From Deinococcus sp. JMULE3 (lineage in GTDB: Bacteria; Deinococcota; Deinococci; Deinococcales; Deinococcaceae), in assembly GCF_013337115.1 (NCBI RefSeq), contig NZ_SGWE01000004.1, forward strand, positions 1,728,001 through 1,792,000: a stretch of DNA of 64,000 bases, given 5' to 3'. The translations under genes were made by a program, and so were the position numbers. The notes under the pieces are model-generated. The model ran no database searches and was not told where the DNA came from. It worked only from the letters and a program-made list of their open reading frames with translations. Below are positions 50,753 to 63,763 of the stretch, in pieces. The first letter of the stretch is position 1. Every line of letters begins with the position of its first letter.

Positions 50753-51186
50753 GCCGGACTGCGGCTGAGCAGGAGAGCAGCGGGTGCCGATCTGTGAACC
50801 GAACCAACGGAGGAGGCGGCCTCCGGTTGAGGCAGTGTCGGAGATCGGCGGGACCCCGGAACCCGGTTTTCTCCTGCTCGCTCTGCTCGGGTTGCAAGTT
50901 TTTGCAAACCTTTCAACCGGAGTCTGTGTCACCTCGGGGTCCCGCTGCTGTGGGTGGCCTGTGCGGGGCTTCATGGCGGCGCGCGTGACAGATCTGACGG
51001 AAAGGTGAAGGCAGCATGAAGGCCTCGCTGCGGAGTACCGGGCGAGAAGAGGCGATGAAGCGCGGTCCCCTATCCGGGCACCTGGGACGCGCGGAGCCAG
51101 TGGTGCGACCGACTTTTCGACCCTGTCCAGACCGGCCCCCGGCCGGGACGGACCAGACCCACTGCGGCAACGCAGCAGGAGTACTC
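50753..51186. other. 434-bp stretch without a recognised gene
   Basis: The left part holds the partial repeat copy E. From about 50932 to 51186 the DNA is GC-rich with several possible hairpins and leads into the lipoprotein gene. An in-frame upstream ATG at 51016 exists but the encoded extension lacks a signal-peptide pattern. I recognise no riboswitch class. Confidence 0.45.
50850..50931 (+). repeat. 139-bp inverted-repeat-ended element, copy E (3' half)
   Basis: CCCGGAACCCGGTTTTC, CTGCTCGCTCTGCTCGGGTT and the end AACCGGAGTCTGTGTCA align with the right half of copies A-C. The left half is not recognisable, so this is a truncated or rearranged copy. Confidence 0.55.
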
Positions 51187-51582
51187 ATGCGCATACTCGT
51201 TCCGGCACTGCTGGCCGTCCTGGCCACCAGCTGCGGCGCGGCCAACACGCCCGCCGCCCCCACCCCCGCCACCACCCAGACCACCGCGCCCGCACTTGAC
51301 ACCCAGTCCCCGTCCGTCACGATGGTCGTGTTCCCGAAGACGCTGCGGGCGCAGGGCACTGTGAACTTCCAGCTCGGCACGCGGGACAACACCGCCGTGG
51401 ACCGCGTCGTCCTGACCATCGACGGGAAGACGTTCGTGGACGACCCCACCGCGTACAACTCCTACGCGCAGTATTTTGACGCGGCCGCCAACGGCGAGCA
51501 CACCGTCACCGTCCGTGTGTACGACCGCGCCCAGAACGTCACTGAGCAGACTCAGACGTTCACAGTCCAGATCGGCCCCTGA
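51187..51582 (+). CDS. lipoprotein with Ig-like domain
   Basis: A 131-aa lipoprotein: signal peptide MRILVPALLAVLATSC with lipobox Cys at residue 16, a Thr/Pro/Ala-rich linker, then one Ig-like beta-sandwich (about 45-131) with VVLTIDGKTF and HTVTVRVYDRAQN, a pattern of bacterial Ig/Big domains. GGAG lies 6 nt before the ATG. Surface-anchored; partner unknown. Confidence 0.75.
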   Translation: MRILVPALLAVLATSCGAANTPAAPTPATTQTTAPALDTQSPSVTMVVFPKTLRAQGTVNFQLGTRDNTAVDRVVLTIDGKTFVDDPTAYNSYAQYFDAAANGEHTVTVRVYDRAQNVTEQTQTFTVQIGP

Positions 51583-51585
51583 CGT

Positions 51586-52698
51586 TCAGCGGGTCAGGCC
51601 GCTGCGGCGGTCCATGTACGCCGCGTACGCCGGGTCGGCGCTGCGCAGCAGGATGGCCATGACGCCGTGCTCGTCGATCTGCACGCCCTGGAAGCGGAAG
51701 CCCGCGCGGAGTTTCGGGACGATCACGGCGTTGTTCGTCAGGTGATGATGGCTGCGCACCAGCGGGTAACCCTCGCCGTGCAGGGCGTCCAGCACCACGG
51801 GCAGCAGGCGGGTGTACACGCCCCGCCCCCGGTGCGCGGGCAGCAGCGCGGTGTTCACCATGTACGCGGTGCGGGTGTCCCACGCGCGGCTGGCCTGCCA
51901 CCCGGCCACCCGTCCCGCGTGACTGATCAGCCAGCTCCACAGCGGACCGCGCGGCGCGGGCGCGGCTTTACGGTCGCCCCAGTCGAACGAGTCCGTCTCG
52001 TACGCGCTGGCCTCCAGCTGCGCGTACACCTCGCGGTACGTGGCGGTCGGCACGCGGTGCAGGCGGTACCCGCCGCCCAGGTCCACGCCCGTCTCGGCGT
52101 CCGCCGGGAGGGGGAGGTCGGGCGCGTCGGCCAGACCGGGCAGTCCTTCGTCCGGGACGCCCAGTCGCCGCGCTGCCTCGCCTGAGGGCGCGCGGAAGCC
52201 GCTGCGGACGTGCATCGCCTGCCCGTACGTTCCGTCCAGGCTCAGGGTCAGCGCGGCATTCACCCCGCCCTCGTACGCATTCAGGCCCTGAAGGTGAAAC
52301 CCGGCGCGGAGCTTCGGGATGATCACGGCGTTGTTCGTCGCGCGGTGGTGACTCTGCACCAGCGTGAACCCCGCCGCGCGGAACGCGGCCAGCAGGTGCG
52401 GCAGCAACCGCGAGTACACCCCGCGCCCCTGATGCTCGGGCAACAGGCCGGTGTCGGCCATGTACACCGTCCGCTCGTCCCGCGCGTGCGCGTGATGCCA
52501 GCCGATCAGTTCCGCGCCGTGGTACACGCCCCAGTTCCACGACTCGCCCAGCGGCGGGGCCGCCCGCACCGGCGGATCGAACGCGAACAGCGAATTCCCG
52601 CCGAAGATCCGGTCCTCCAGCCGCGCGCACGCCGCCCGGTACTCCACCAGCGAGATCGGGCGGGCCGAGTACCCGCCACCCAGGTCGAGGTCAGTCAC
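51586..52698 (-). CDS. tandem GNAT acetyltransferase
   Basis: A 370-aa protein made of two similar GNAT halves, about residues 1-180 and 190-370. Each has the acetyl-CoA loop, LPEHQGRGVYSRLLP in the first and LPAHRGRGVYTRLLP in the second, followed by the same THxxTNNAVIxPKLRAGF block. Clear internal duplication. GTG start. Substrate unknown. Confidence 0.85.
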   Translation of the reverse strand: MTDLDLGGGYSARPISLVEYRAACARLEDRIFGGNSLFAFDPPVRAAPPLGESWNWGVYHGAELIGWHHAHARDERTVYMADTGLLPEHQGRGVYSRLLPHLLAAFRAAGFTLVQSHHRATNNAVIIPKLRAGFHLQGLNAYEGGVNAALTLSLDGTYGQAMHVRSGFRAPSGEAARRLGVPDEGLPGLADAPDLPLPADAETGVDLGGGYRLHRVPTATYREVYAQLEASAYETDSFDWGDRKAAPAPRGPLWSWLISHAGRVAGWQASRAWDTRTAYMVNTALLPAHRGRGVYTRLLPVVLDALHGEGYPLVRSHHHLTNNAVIVPKLRAGFRFQGVQIDEHGVMAILLRSADPAYAAYMDRRSGLTR

Positions 52699-52720
52699 GC
52701 CGTCACTCTGGCACGCGCCG

Positions 52721-53104
52721 TCAGCGGGCGCGGCTCATGTGGAGGTTGTACACCTGACCCTGCCACCCGGCGTCCCCCTGGAGGGCGTAGTGGACGTCCT
52801 CCAGGGCGACCTCGCGGCCCTGGGCGTCCGCGAAGCGCTCGCCGTCCAGCGGGCGCAGTCCCAGCGCCTGTTCGATCAGGCTCAGCAGGCGCGGTTCATC
52901 CATCAGGGCACGGAAGCTCCCGAACGACACCTGCCGTCCACTGCCCGGCGCGACGCTGCCCGTATACCGGGGGCGGGCCGCGCCGCAGGCCGGGCAGGGA
53001 CCCAGCAGGCCCAGCTGCTGCTCGTACACCAGCCAGCGGTGCCCGCACGCGGGGCACGCCACGGTGCAGCTCGGCTGATCCTCGGGCAGCGGCTGGAACG
53101 GCAC
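52721..53104 (-). CDS. zinc-ribbon hypothetical protein
   Basis: A 127-aa protein with two Cys pairs, CPACGH (about residue 17) and CPACGA (about 37), forming a probable zinc ribbon. The C-terminal half (about 60-127) has no known motif. Lies 3 bp after agmatine deiminase on the same strand, so probably co-transcribed with it. Confidence 0.6.
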   Translation of the reverse strand: MPFQPLPEDQPSCTVACPACGHRWLVYEQQLGLLGPCPACGAARPRYTGSVAPGSGRQVSFGSFRALMDEPRLLSLIEQALGLRPLDGERFADAQGREVALEDVHYALQGDAGWQGQVYNLHMSRAR

Positions 53105-53107
53105 GCC

Positions 53108-54172
<1,065 letters not shown>

Positions 54173-54181
54173 TAAAACAGA

Positions 54182-54209
54182 CCCGGCCTCCCTGAAACGG
54201 AAGGCCGGG
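54182..54209 (-). terminator. glnS intrinsic terminator
   Basis: On the minus strand CCCGGCCTTCC pairs with GGAGGCCGGG and is followed by TCTGTTTT. It lies between glnS and aguA, so the two are separate units. Confidence 0.8.
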
Positions 54210-54229
54210 AACACGGAACGGAGGGGGCT

Positions 54230-56617
<2,388 letters not shown>

Positions 56618-56624
56618 GCCGCCC

Positions 56625-56630
56625 AGCATA
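56625..56630 (-). promoter_or_regulatory. leaderless -10 box of glnS (TATGCT)
   Basis: Minus-strand TATGCT ends 7 nt before the ATG of glnS and decides 56617 over 56629. Confidence 0.55.
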
Positions 56631-56715
56631 GCGGGGGCAGGTGCGGGGGCGCCCGAGCCCGGGAACAGTTCACGCCCCCGGAATCGTGTCTCCGGGGGCG
56701 CGGGCAGGTCCGGGT

Positions 56716-57189
56716 TTACAGCGTGACGTGGTACGTGACGACCGCAGGCACCAGGAACAGCGCGCCCATGATGAACGACAGCGCCAGGTTGTGCTCCTCG
56801 CGCATCTCGCGGCGGATGTAGCGCAGCACCCCCTCGCCCTTGCGGCGGGCCAGCGTGCCGAACACGGCCAGGACGCCCAGCGTGAACAGCAGCAGCGTCA
56901 CGATCACGGCCACGGCCAGCCACGTGAACGCCTCCGCCCAGGTGCCACCTTCGGGCACGGGGCTGGCGATGGTGCGGCTCAGGAGCAGGCTGAAGCCCAG
57001 CGACACCCAGAAGAACACCGCGCCGATCGCGGCCGTCTGGTGCTCCTCGATCTCGGTGATCAGTTCCCGCACCCGCACGCCCAGCACCGCGCGGATGAAC
57101 AGCAGGCTGATCAGCAGGGTGGGCAGCCACACGGCGAGGTTCCAGCCCAGTTCGGTCACCAGGGTCGTCAGCAGGTCGGTGGGGGTCAT
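56716..57189 (-). CDS. DUF350-like inner-membrane protein
   Basis: A 157-aa membrane protein with four hydrophobic segments (about residues 15-35, 50-72, 85-110, 130-155). [15 protein letters not shown] and [13 protein letters not shown] resemble the repeated Glu/His-Asn motif before the third helix in DUF350 (YjfL) proteins. Weak ribosome site. Role unknown. Confidence 0.6.
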   Translation of the reverse strand: MTPTDLLTTLVTELGWNLAVWLPTLLISLLFIRAVLGVRVRELITEIEEHQTAAIGAVFFWVSLGFSLLLSRTIASPVPEGGTWAEAFTWLAVAVIVTLLLFTLGVLAVFGTLARRKGEGVLRYIRREMREEHNLALSFIMGALFLVPAVVTYHVTL

Positions 57190-57271
57190 GACCTCCAGTT
57201 ATACAGGGCGCGCCCCCACAGGCCGGGTCGGAATGCCGCGCTGGCTCGCAGTGCCGCGCGCGCCGCCCCGG

Positions 57272-57277
57272 TACCCT
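57272..57277 (+). promoter_or_regulatory. leaderless -10 box (TACCCT)
   Basis: TACCCT ends 7 nt before the ATG at 57285. Confidence 0.5.
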
Positions 57278-57284
57278 GCGCGGC

Positions 57285-58040
57285 ATGACTCCACCCGCCT
57301 TCACGCTGCGGCACGTGACCGACCCCGGTGATCCGGCCATTCCCGCGTTCGGCCGCGTGCAGGAGGCCAGCTACTACGCGCCGGACATGCTGATCCCCCC
57401 GGAGGTCTTCGCGCACCTCATCACCCGCCGCACCCCGGAGCGGGAGGACCGCCTGCTCGTCGCGCAGACCCAAAGCGGCGAGGTGCTGGGCGGCACCCTG
57501 TACGCCCTGCTGCCCCTCCCCGGCAGTCTGCGCGGGGCGGGCTTCAACTCGTTCATGGCCGTCACCCGCGCCGCGCGCGGCCTGGGCGTGGGCCGCGCCC
57601 TGCACGACGAGACCCTGCGCGTCGTGCGCGACGCCGGACTGGCGGGCATGTTCGCCGACAGCGTCCACCCCACCCGCCAGAACGCAGAGGACCGCGCCGC
57701 CGAGGCCGCGACTGGCGTGGACCCCGCCGGGCGCCGGGCCGCGCTGCACGCCCTGGGCCTGCGGACCGTGGACCTCCCGTACTGGCAGCCCGTGGGAGGT
57801 CCCGACGGCGGTCCCCTCACCGACCTGGACCTGCTGTACCAGCCCGCCCGTCCCGCCCAGACCGTCCCGCTGGCCCTCGTGACCGGCACCCTGCGCGCCT
57901 ACTGGAGCGGGTGGCTCGGCACGGACCGCGCCCAGGCCGAAGCGCAGGCCCTCGCCGACCGCGCCGGACACGCGCAGGACGTGCCCCTGCTGCCCGGCAC
58001 GAGCACGGCGACATGGTGGAGTGAAGGGCGGGAGGTCTGA
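57285..58040 (+). CDS. GNAT family acetyltransferase
   Basis: A 251-aa GNAT protein. [24 protein letters not shown] (acetyl-CoA loop, with [10 protein letters not shown] as core) at about residue 90, and an extended C-terminal region (160-251) longer than a standard single GNAT. Leaderless promoter upstream. Substrate unknown. Confidence 0.8.
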   Translation: MTPPAFTLRHVTDPGDPAIPAFGRVQEASYYAPDMLIPPEVFAHLITRRTPEREDRLLVAQTQSGEVLGGTLYALLPLPGSLRGAGFNSFMAVTRAARGLGVGRALHDETLRVVRDAGLAGMFADSVHPTRQNAEDRAAEAATGVDPAGRRAALHALGLRTVDLPYWQPVGGPDGGPLTDLDLLYQPARPAQTVPLALVTGTLRAYWSGWLGTDRAQAEAQALADRAGHAQDVPLLPGTSTATWWSEGREV

Positions 58041-58116
58041 GTGTCAAAAGGTCTGAAGGAGTTTAGGGCGCCGGTTTTCCCTTGGACTCTTCGACCTTCG
58101 GACTCTCAGCCGTTGC

Positions 58117-58788
58117 TTACGGCTTCAGTCCGTCCAGTACGCGTTTTGCCTGGCTCTGGAGGTCGCGTTCCAGGGGGGTGTCGGCGTTCAGGGTGACGGC
58201 GCGGGTCAGGGTGGCGCGGGCCTGGGTGTCTTTGATGAGGCTCAGGGCGATGCCCGCGTGGGCCTGGACGAACAGGGTGTCGGGGGCGCGGCGGGCGGCG
58301 GCGGTGGCCAGCGTCCGGGCGCGGTCCTGGTTGCCGCCGCTGAAGATTCCGGCTTTCGCCCAGGCTCCGGCGTGCCACTCTGCCAGGACGGCCTGGATGT
58401 CGGCGCGGTCCGGCGCGAGGTTCAGGGCGCGGTCCAGCGCGGCGCGGGCCTGCTGCGCGGTGTTCAGCGCGCCCAGCGTGTACCCTCCGGCGCGGGCCTG
58501 GAGGCCCAGGGCGCTGCCGAGCGCCAGCTGCGCGTCGGGGTCGCCGGGGTGGGTGGCGGTGGCCTGCCGGGCGGCCTGGACGGCGCGGGTGGTCCAGTCG
58601 CGGCCTCCGGCGCGGTATTCGGTCATGGCGGCGGCGGCGCGGCTGGCGGTCACGGCGTCCCCGGCCGCCTGGGCGCGGGCGTACACCTGCGCGTAGTCGC
58701 CGCCGCTCAGTGGGTCCGGGGTGGGCTGGGCGGCGCCTGTGCCGAGCAGGAGCAGGAGGGTGATGGGGAACAGGAGGCCGCGCTTCAC
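58117..58788 (-). CDS. secreted TPR-repeat protein
   Basis: A 223-aa exported protein: signal peptide MKRGLLFPITLLLLLGTGAA, then TPR-like helices (ARAALDRALNLAPDRADI, TLFVQAHAGIALSLI). GTG start with TAGCCT 7 nt upstream. Confidence 0.72.
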   Translation of the reverse strand: MKRGLLFPITLLLLLGTGAAQPTPDPLSGGDYAQVYARAQAAGDAVTASRAAAAMTEYRAGGRDWTTRAVQAARQATATHPGDPDAQLALGSALGLQARAGGYTLGALNTAQQARAALDRALNLAPDRADIQAVLAEWHAGAWAKAGIFSGGNQDRARTLATAAARRAPDTLFVQAHAGIALSLIKDTQARATLTRAVTLNADTPLERDLQSQAKRVLDGLKP

Positions 58789-58795
58789 GATTCCC

Positions 58796-58801
58796 AGGCT
58801 A
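58796..58801 (-). promoter_or_regulatory. leaderless -10 box (TAGCCT)
   Basis: Minus-strand TAGCCT ends 7 nt before the GTG of the TPR protein at 58788. Confidence 0.5.
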
Positions 58802-58823
58802 GCGGCTGGGCGTGAAGCGCGGC

Positions 58824-58961
58824 TGATGAGGTGCCTCCGGTGGAACGGTGGCTGTTGACCGTTCCACCCGAGCGGATGCGCGTGGGAGTGAAACGGAGGC
58901 CGGAAGTGGAGTTCGGACTGCGGTGTTGTTCCGGAGTCTGAACGGAACGGACGGCATCCGT
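58824..58961 (-). repeat. 139-bp inverted-repeat-ended element, copy H
   Basis: Read on the minus strand it begins ACGGATGCCGTCCGTT, contains CGCATCCGCTCGG, and ends CGGAGGCACCTCATCA. Diverged but alignable with copy A along its length. It lies head-to-head with copy A around the gene at 58966. Confidence 0.65.
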
Positions 58962-58965
58962 TCTT

Positions 58966-59418
<453 letters not shown>

Positions 59419-59423
59419 AATCC

Positions 59424-59453
59424 GCATTATTCTGTTTTAAGCAGAATTGTCAA
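59424..59453 (-). promoter_or_regulatory. sigma70-type promoter with overlapping palindromic operator
   Basis: Minus-strand TTGACA (59448-59453) is 18 bp from TAATGC (59424-59429). The spacer is filled by ATTCTG-CTTAAAA-CAGAAT (59429-59447), a perfect 6-bp inverted repeat with 7-bp spacer. This is the layout of a repressor-controlled promoter. Confidence 0.55.
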
Positions 59454-59514
59454 GGCCTATTACGACAATGTGAAGACCGGGGCGTGATGACCCCGGTCCC
59501 GATGTATTCGCGCC

Positions 59515-59653
59515 TCATACGGATTCCGTTTGTTTCGTTGACAACCCGGAACCGCACCGGGTTGCCAACTCCACGTCCGGAACCCGTTTCTCTCCTGCTC
59601 GCATCCGCTCGGATTGAACGGCTTTATAAGCCATTCAATCGGAGTCCGTATCA
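59515..59653 (+). repeat. 139-bp inverted-repeat-ended element, copy A
   Basis: Begins TCATACGGATTCCGTTTG and ends CGGAGTCCGTATCA, near-perfect inverted ends. Internal stems CCCGG...CCGGG and GAACGGC...GCCATTC. Same length as copy B (139 bp). Its last base falls in the stop codon of the S1C protease gene. Confidence 0.8.
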
Positions 59654-60802
59654 GTTGCTCAGCTTGCTGCGGCCCACCAGGGTCACCTTGACTTCCAGCG
59701 GCTTGCCGTCCCGCAGGACGCTCAGGGTCACCGTATCGCCGGGCTGGTACGACCGCACGGCGTACTGGAATTCCGCGAAGTTCACGATCCGTCTGCCGTT
59801 GACGGCGGTCACGATGTCCCCGGAGACCCGCTTCGAGTCGCCGTTCAGGATCAGGGGTTTCAGTCCGGCCTGCGCGGCGGGACTGCCGCGCGACACGCTC
59901 GTGAAGAACGCGCCGGGCGTGTCGCCCAGGTCCAGCAGTTTCGTCAGTTCCTGAAAGCCCGCGCTGGGCAGGAAGAACAGCTCCGAGAAGGGGCCGCCCA
60001 GCCCGATGCCGATCACGGGCGCGTCCCGCTTCTCACCGCGTTTCATGGCGGCCACACGCGCGTCCGTGGTGCTCACGGGCACCGCGTACGAGCGGGGCTG
60101 GCCGTTCTGCGTGACTCGGATGTAACTGACGATGCCCGTCACCTCGCCCCTGACGTTCACGACCGGGCCGCCGCTGTCGCCGGGGATCAGCGGGGCGTTC
60201 ATCTCCAGCGTGCCGGGCGGGAAGTCCGCGCGGCCAGGGTCGCTGTCCAAGCCCAGCAGGCGCCCGGTCTTGGGCGTCAGGAACGCCCCGCCGCCGTTGC
60301 CGATCGCCAGCGCGGTGTCGCCCACGGCGGGGCGCGCGGCGGCCAGCGGCAGGAACGGCGTCCCCTTCGGCACGTTCACGCGCAGCAGCGCGAGGTCGTC
60401 CTGGTCGTTGTACCCGATCACCTCGGCGGGGTAGCGGGTCTTGTTCAGCAGCTGCACGCTCAGGTCCGGCGCGCCCCGGATGACGTGGTACGCGGTGAGG
60501 ATCAGGCCGTCCTCGCTGATCAGCACGCCGGAGCCCAGGCCGTCCGGGTCGTCGCACTGGGTGGCGCGGCACTGCTCGACGCGCACGGTAGCGGGCCGCA
60601 CGCGGCTGACCAGCGCCTGCAGCCGGGCCTGTTCGGCGGCGCTCAGGGGCGCGGCGCTCTTCACGCGGCGGTCCTGGGGCGTGGGCGCCGGAGTCTGAGG
60701 CGTCGTCTGGGCCGCGGCGTGCGGCGCCACGAGCAGCAGCGTGAGCAGCGGGGCCAGCAGGGCAGGGCGGGCGTGGACGCCCGGCGCGCGCTTGAGGTTC
60801 AT
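59651..60802 (-). CDS. S1C (HtrA/Deg-like) serine protease with PDZ domain
   Basis: A 383-aa exported protease. A signal peptide (residues 1-32, ending AAAQT) is followed by a trypsin-like domain: catalytic His in LTAYHVIRG, Asp in [11 protein letters not shown], Ser in [10 protein letters not shown]. The C-terminal PDZ domain (about 300-383) has [13 protein letters not shown] and [11 protein letters not shown] Cys pair (about 80) may form a disulfide. Periplasmic quality control is likely. The stop codon lies inside repeat A. Confidence 0.9.
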   Translation of the reverse strand: MNLKRAPGVHARPALLAPLLTLLLVAPHAAAQTTPQTPAPTPQDRRVKSAAPLSAAEQARLQALVSRVRPATVRVEQCRATQCDDPDGLGSGVLISEDGLILTAYHVIRGAPDLSVQLLNKTRYPAEVIGYNDQDDLALLRVNVPKGTPFLPLAAARPAVGDTALAIGNGGGAFLTPKTGRLLGLDSDPGRADFPPGTLEMNAPLIPGDSGGPVVNVRGEVTGIVSYIRVTQNGQPRSYAVPVSTTDARVAAMKRGEKRDAPVIGIGLGGPFSELFFLPSAGFQELTKLLDLGDTPGAFFTSVSRGSPAAQAGLKPLILNGDSKRVSGDIVTAVNGRRIVNFAEFQYAVRSYQPGDTVTLSVLRDGKPLEVKVTLVGRSKLSN

Positions 60803-60877
60803 GCGCCATTGTCGTGGAGGAGTCGGGGGTCGGCTGTGGCGGAACTCTCCATCTGAACGTCCGGCCAGTTCGGGCGC

Positions 60878-60883
60878 TACAGT
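60878..60883 (+). promoter_or_regulatory. leaderless -10 box (TACAGT)
   Basis: TACAGT ends 6 nt before the ATG of the gamma-glutamylcyclotransferase-like gene. Confidence 0.55.
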
Positions 60884-60889
60884 CCGGGC

Positions 60890-61336
60890 ATGACCGATCC
60901 CGGCCCCCCCCGCGTGTTCGTGTACGGCACCCTGCTGCCCGGCGAACGCAACGCCCACGTCGCCGCGCGCGGTTTCACGGCGCGCCCCGCCACGCTGCGC
61001 GGCTTCACCCTGCACCACCTCCACCCCGAGGGGTACCCGGCCCTGAGTCCCGGCCCGGCGGACGCGGCGGTGCGCGGCGCGGTCCTGACCTACGACCCCC
61101 CGGCGTGGGAGGTGGCCCTGCCCGGCCTGGACGACCTGGAGGGCCTGCACGACACGCCGCCCCTGTACACCCGCCAGCTCGCGTCCCTGCAGGTGGACGG
61201 CGAAGAGGGCCTCACCGCCTGGGTGTACGTGTACGCCCGCGCGGACCGCCTCCGGGCGCCGGGCGCGAGCGTGGTGCCCAGCGGCGACTGGCGGGACGTG
61301 CCGGACCGGGACCAGCGCGGCGCCGACGGGCGGTAA
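60890..61336 (+). CDS. gamma-glutamylcyclotransferase-like protein
   Basis: A 148-aa GGCT/AIG2-fold protein: [13 protein letters not shown] at the N-terminus (the YGTL signature), [17 protein letters not shown], and the catalytic Glu expected in the middle ([11 protein letters not shown]). Leaderless promoter. Enzymatic substrate unknown. Confidence 0.8.
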   Translation: MTDPGPPRVFVYGTLLPGERNAHVAARGFTARPATLRGFTLHHLHPEGYPALSPGPADAAVRGAVLTYDPPAWEVALPGLDDLEGLHDTPPLYTRQLASLQVDGEEGLTAWVYVYARADRLRAPGASVVPSGDWRDVPDRDQRGADGR

Positions 61337-61343
61337 CAGAACA

Positions 61344-61372
61344 CCGCCGCCCTTCCTTGCGGGGGGCGGCGG
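61344..61372. terminator. bidirectional terminator
   Basis: CCGCCGCCC and GGGCGGCGG form a 9-bp stem between the convergent GGCT-like gene and rpsO. Confidence 0.6.
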
Positions 61373-61389
61373 CGTGCGGGGCGCGGGTC

Positions 61390-61665
<276 letters not shown>

Positions 61666-61795
61666 GGTGATACCTCTCTTGTTGTGGTGTCCCGTGCGTG
61701 TCAGCCAGGAAAAAACCGGCTTTGGCCGGGGCCTGACCGCGTCACGACGGCAAACGCGAGCATATCACGTCCGCGCGCGGGTGCAAGCGCGCGTC

Positions 61796-61824
61796 TTGAC
61801 ACGCGGGAACTTCCCCCCTAGTAT
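61796..61824 (+). promoter_or_regulatory. sigma70 promoter of tRNA-Leu
   Basis: TTGACA (61796-61801) and TAGTAT (61819-61824) with exactly 17 bp between, 22 bp before the tRNA. The best housekeeping promoter in the window. Confidence 0.85.
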
Positions 61825-61844
61825 TGCTTTCGCCTCTCACCCAA

Positions 61845-61929
<85 letters not shown>

Positions 61930-61932
61930 GAT

Positions 61933-61959
61933 AGCGCCGGATCTTCGGATTCCGGCGCT
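61933..61959 (+). terminator. intrinsic terminator after tRNA-Leu
   Basis: AGCGCCGGA and TCCGGCGCT form a perfect 9-bp stem with a 9-nt loop, followed by TTCTTCTTG. Confidence 0.75.
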
Positions 61960-62016
61960 TCTTCTTGATGCCCGCCCGGCCCCTGCATGAGGGACTGCAC
62001 AGCCCCGGCGGGCATG

Positions 62017-62025
62017 TGCTATGGT
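62017..62025 (+). promoter_or_regulatory. extended -10 promoter of the SRP RNA
   Basis: TG, one base, TATGGT lies 7 bp before the mature SRP RNA; no good -35 is seen. Confidence 0.5.
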
Positions 62026-62031
62026 CTGAAC

Positions 62032-62133
<102 letters not shown>

Positions 62134-62220
62134 TTTTTTCATGCCAACCATCAGGGGCGGCCCCGTCGCGATGTCCGGGGCCGCCCCTGCGTTCAACCGG
62201 CTGTGCAACCGGGTCGGGGG

Positions 62221-62439
62221 TCAGCGGGTCAGGCGGTCCAGTTCGCTCTGCGCGCCGCTCAGGCGGGCCAGCCGCACCTCGCGTTCCGTCAGGACGTGCG
62301 CCGCCCTCGTGAAGACCTCGCCGCGCTCCGGCCACGCGCCCACCCCCGTCCAGATCAGCACGTCGCCGGGCAGCTGACGGTGGGCGGGCAGGGCCGGGTC
62401 CAGCAGCGGATGCAGGGTGAGCGGGGAGATCAGCGTCAT
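62221..62439 (-). CDS. small hypothetical protein
   Basis: A 72-aa ORF (MTLISPLTLHPLLDPALPAH at the start) ending in a helical stretch (LTEREVRLARLSGAQSEL). GC3 bias fits coding. No homology or strong promoter recognised. Confidence 0.5.
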   Translation of the reverse strand: MTLISPLTLHPLLDPALPAHRQLPGDVLIWTGVGAWPERGEVFTRAAHVLTEREVRLARLSGAQSELDRLTR

Positions 62440-62527
62440 GCGCCCAGCGTGCCCCCGCCCGGTCAGGCCCGCGTCCCCGCAGGGTCAGCCCCGCGTCACG
62501 CCCACCCGCACACGTCGGCGCGCCCGG

Positions 62528-62881
62528 TCAGCGGGTCTTGGGCTGCAGGACCAGCGCCTGCGTCTCCTTCACGACCGCCAGGTCCCGCAGGCGCTCGCCG
62601 TCCAGATCCCCGGCCTTCACCAGCGCGTCGGCGCGCCTGCGGTCGATCGTGGCGACCTCCAGCGCGGCGGCGTCCCCGAACACCTCCCGGAAGCGGTCCA
62701 GCGGGTACTCGATGCGCCGCGAGGCCTTCAGGGTCGCGCGGTACAGGTCCGTCTCGGCGTGCTCGCCGCCCTGCAGCGCCGCCTTGATCTGCGCGCCCAG
62801 CTCGTCCCGTTCGGCTTCCAGGCCCAGGATCGTGTCGCGCAGGGTCGCGTAACGCTCGAGCAGGTCGGTCAGCGTGTCCAT
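62528..62881 (-). CDS. hypothetical coiled-coil protein
   Basis: A 117-aa protein whose first 40 residues ([23 protein letters not shown] region) have coiled-coil character, followed by an alpha/beta part. TATGCT 6 nt upstream of the ATG supports the start. Divergent from carbonic anhydrase. Function unknown. Confidence 0.6.
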   Translation of the reverse strand: MDTLTDLLERYATLRDTILGLEAERDELGAQIKAALQGGEHAETDLYRATLKASRRIEYPLDRFREVFGDAAALEVATIDRRRADALVKAGDLDGERLRDLAVVKETQALVLQPKTR

Positions 62882-62887
62882 CCGCGC

Positions 62888-62893
62888 AGCATA
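62888..62893 (-). promoter_or_regulatory. leaderless -10 box (TATGCT)
   Basis: Minus-strand TATGCT ends 6 nt before the ATG at 62881. Confidence 0.55.
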
Positions 62894-62947
62894 CCGGGGG
62901 GCCCGACGTGACTGGACGGGGTTCAGCGGCCGCGCCGGGCCGGGGCG

Positions 62948-62953
62948 TAGCAT
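62948..62953 (+). promoter_or_regulatory. leaderless -10 box (TAGCAT)
   Basis: TAGCAT ends 7 nt before the ATG at 62961 and decides that start over 62952. Confidence 0.55.
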
Positions 62954-62960
62954 GCCGCGC

Positions 62961-63683
62961 ATGGACGATTCCGCCACGCAGATCGCCGCCGACCTCGAGC
63001 GCCGCATCCTGGACGCCATCCGCCGGGGCGCGAGCATGGAGGACATCGCGGACATCAAGGAGTCCGACGTCGCCACGCCCGACGCCGCCATCCAGTCCCT
63101 CAAGGACGGCAACGCCCGCTTCTTCAGCGGTCAGGCCACCCGCCCGGAGATGAGCGCCAACGAACGCCGCGCGCAGATCATGGGCCAGACGCCGTACGCC
63201 GCGATCCTCGCGTGCAGCGACAGCCGCGTGCCGGTCGAACTGGTGTTCGATCAGGGCCTGGGGCAGCTGTTCGTGGTGCGCGTCGCCGGGAACGTCGTCG
63301 GCGAGGCCGGACTGGGCACCCTGGAGTACGCCATCCGCCACCTGGACGTGCACCTCGTGGTCGTGATGGGCCACGAGGCCTGCGGCGCGGTCGCCGCCGC
63401 GCTGCTGCCCGAGGAACGCGTCGCGGAGGAACCCCACCACCTCCAGAACCTGATCCGCCGCATCCAGCCCAGCCTGCAGGCCATGCCCGCCATCCGCGAC
63501 AAGAAGGCCCGCATGCGCGAGGCGGTCCTGAACAACGTCCGCTACCAGGTCAGCCTCCTGCGCGACGAGCCTGTCATCCGCGAGGCGGAGGCCACCGGGC
63601 AGATCCGCGTGATCGGCGCGTACTACGAGATCGGCAGCGGCGCCGTGGATTTCCTGGTCGACGAGGAAGACCTGCGGCCCTGA
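62961..63683 (+). CDS. beta-class carbonic anhydrase
   Basis: A 240-aa zinc enzyme hydrating CO2. The beta-class ligands are visible: Cys of [12 protein letters not shown] with its Asp-Arg dyad, and His/Cys of [15 protein letters not shown]. An N-terminal helical extension of about 60 residues precedes the core. Confidence 0.93.
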   Translation: MDDSATQIAADLERRILDAIRRGASMEDIADIKESDVATPDAAIQSLKDGNARFFSGQATRPEMSANERRAQIMGQTPYAAILACSDSRVPVELVFDQGLGQLFVVRVAGNVVGEAGLGTLEYAIRHLDVHLVVVMGHEACGAVAAALLPEERVAEEPHHLQNLIRRIQPSLQAMPAIRDKKARMREAVLNNVRYQVSLLRDEPVIREAEATGQIRVIGAYYEIGSGAVDFLVDEEDLRP

Positions 63684-63707
63684 CCGGGTGCCGATGGCTG
63701 AAAGCAG

Positions 63708-63750
63708 ATGGCAGATGGCCGGGGCTGGTGAGCCACCAGGCATCTGCCAT
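63708..63750. terminator. hairpin between convergent genes
   Basis: ATGGCAGATG and CATCTGCCAT form a perfect 10-bp stem enclosing a second hairpin (CTGGTG/CACCAG). No U tract; may be a small repeat element acting as a two-way terminator. Confidence 0.5.
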
Positions 63751-63763
63751 GAGCCTTCTGCGT

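Noticed and set aside
51000..51130. Riboswitch (ZTP or cobalamin type) before the lipoprotein
   Set aside because: Short matches such as CCGGGCA occur, but the conserved core and pairing are not there.
54173..54214. Upstream start for agmatine deiminase
   Set aside because: It lies inside the glnS terminator hairpin and adds unconserved residues.
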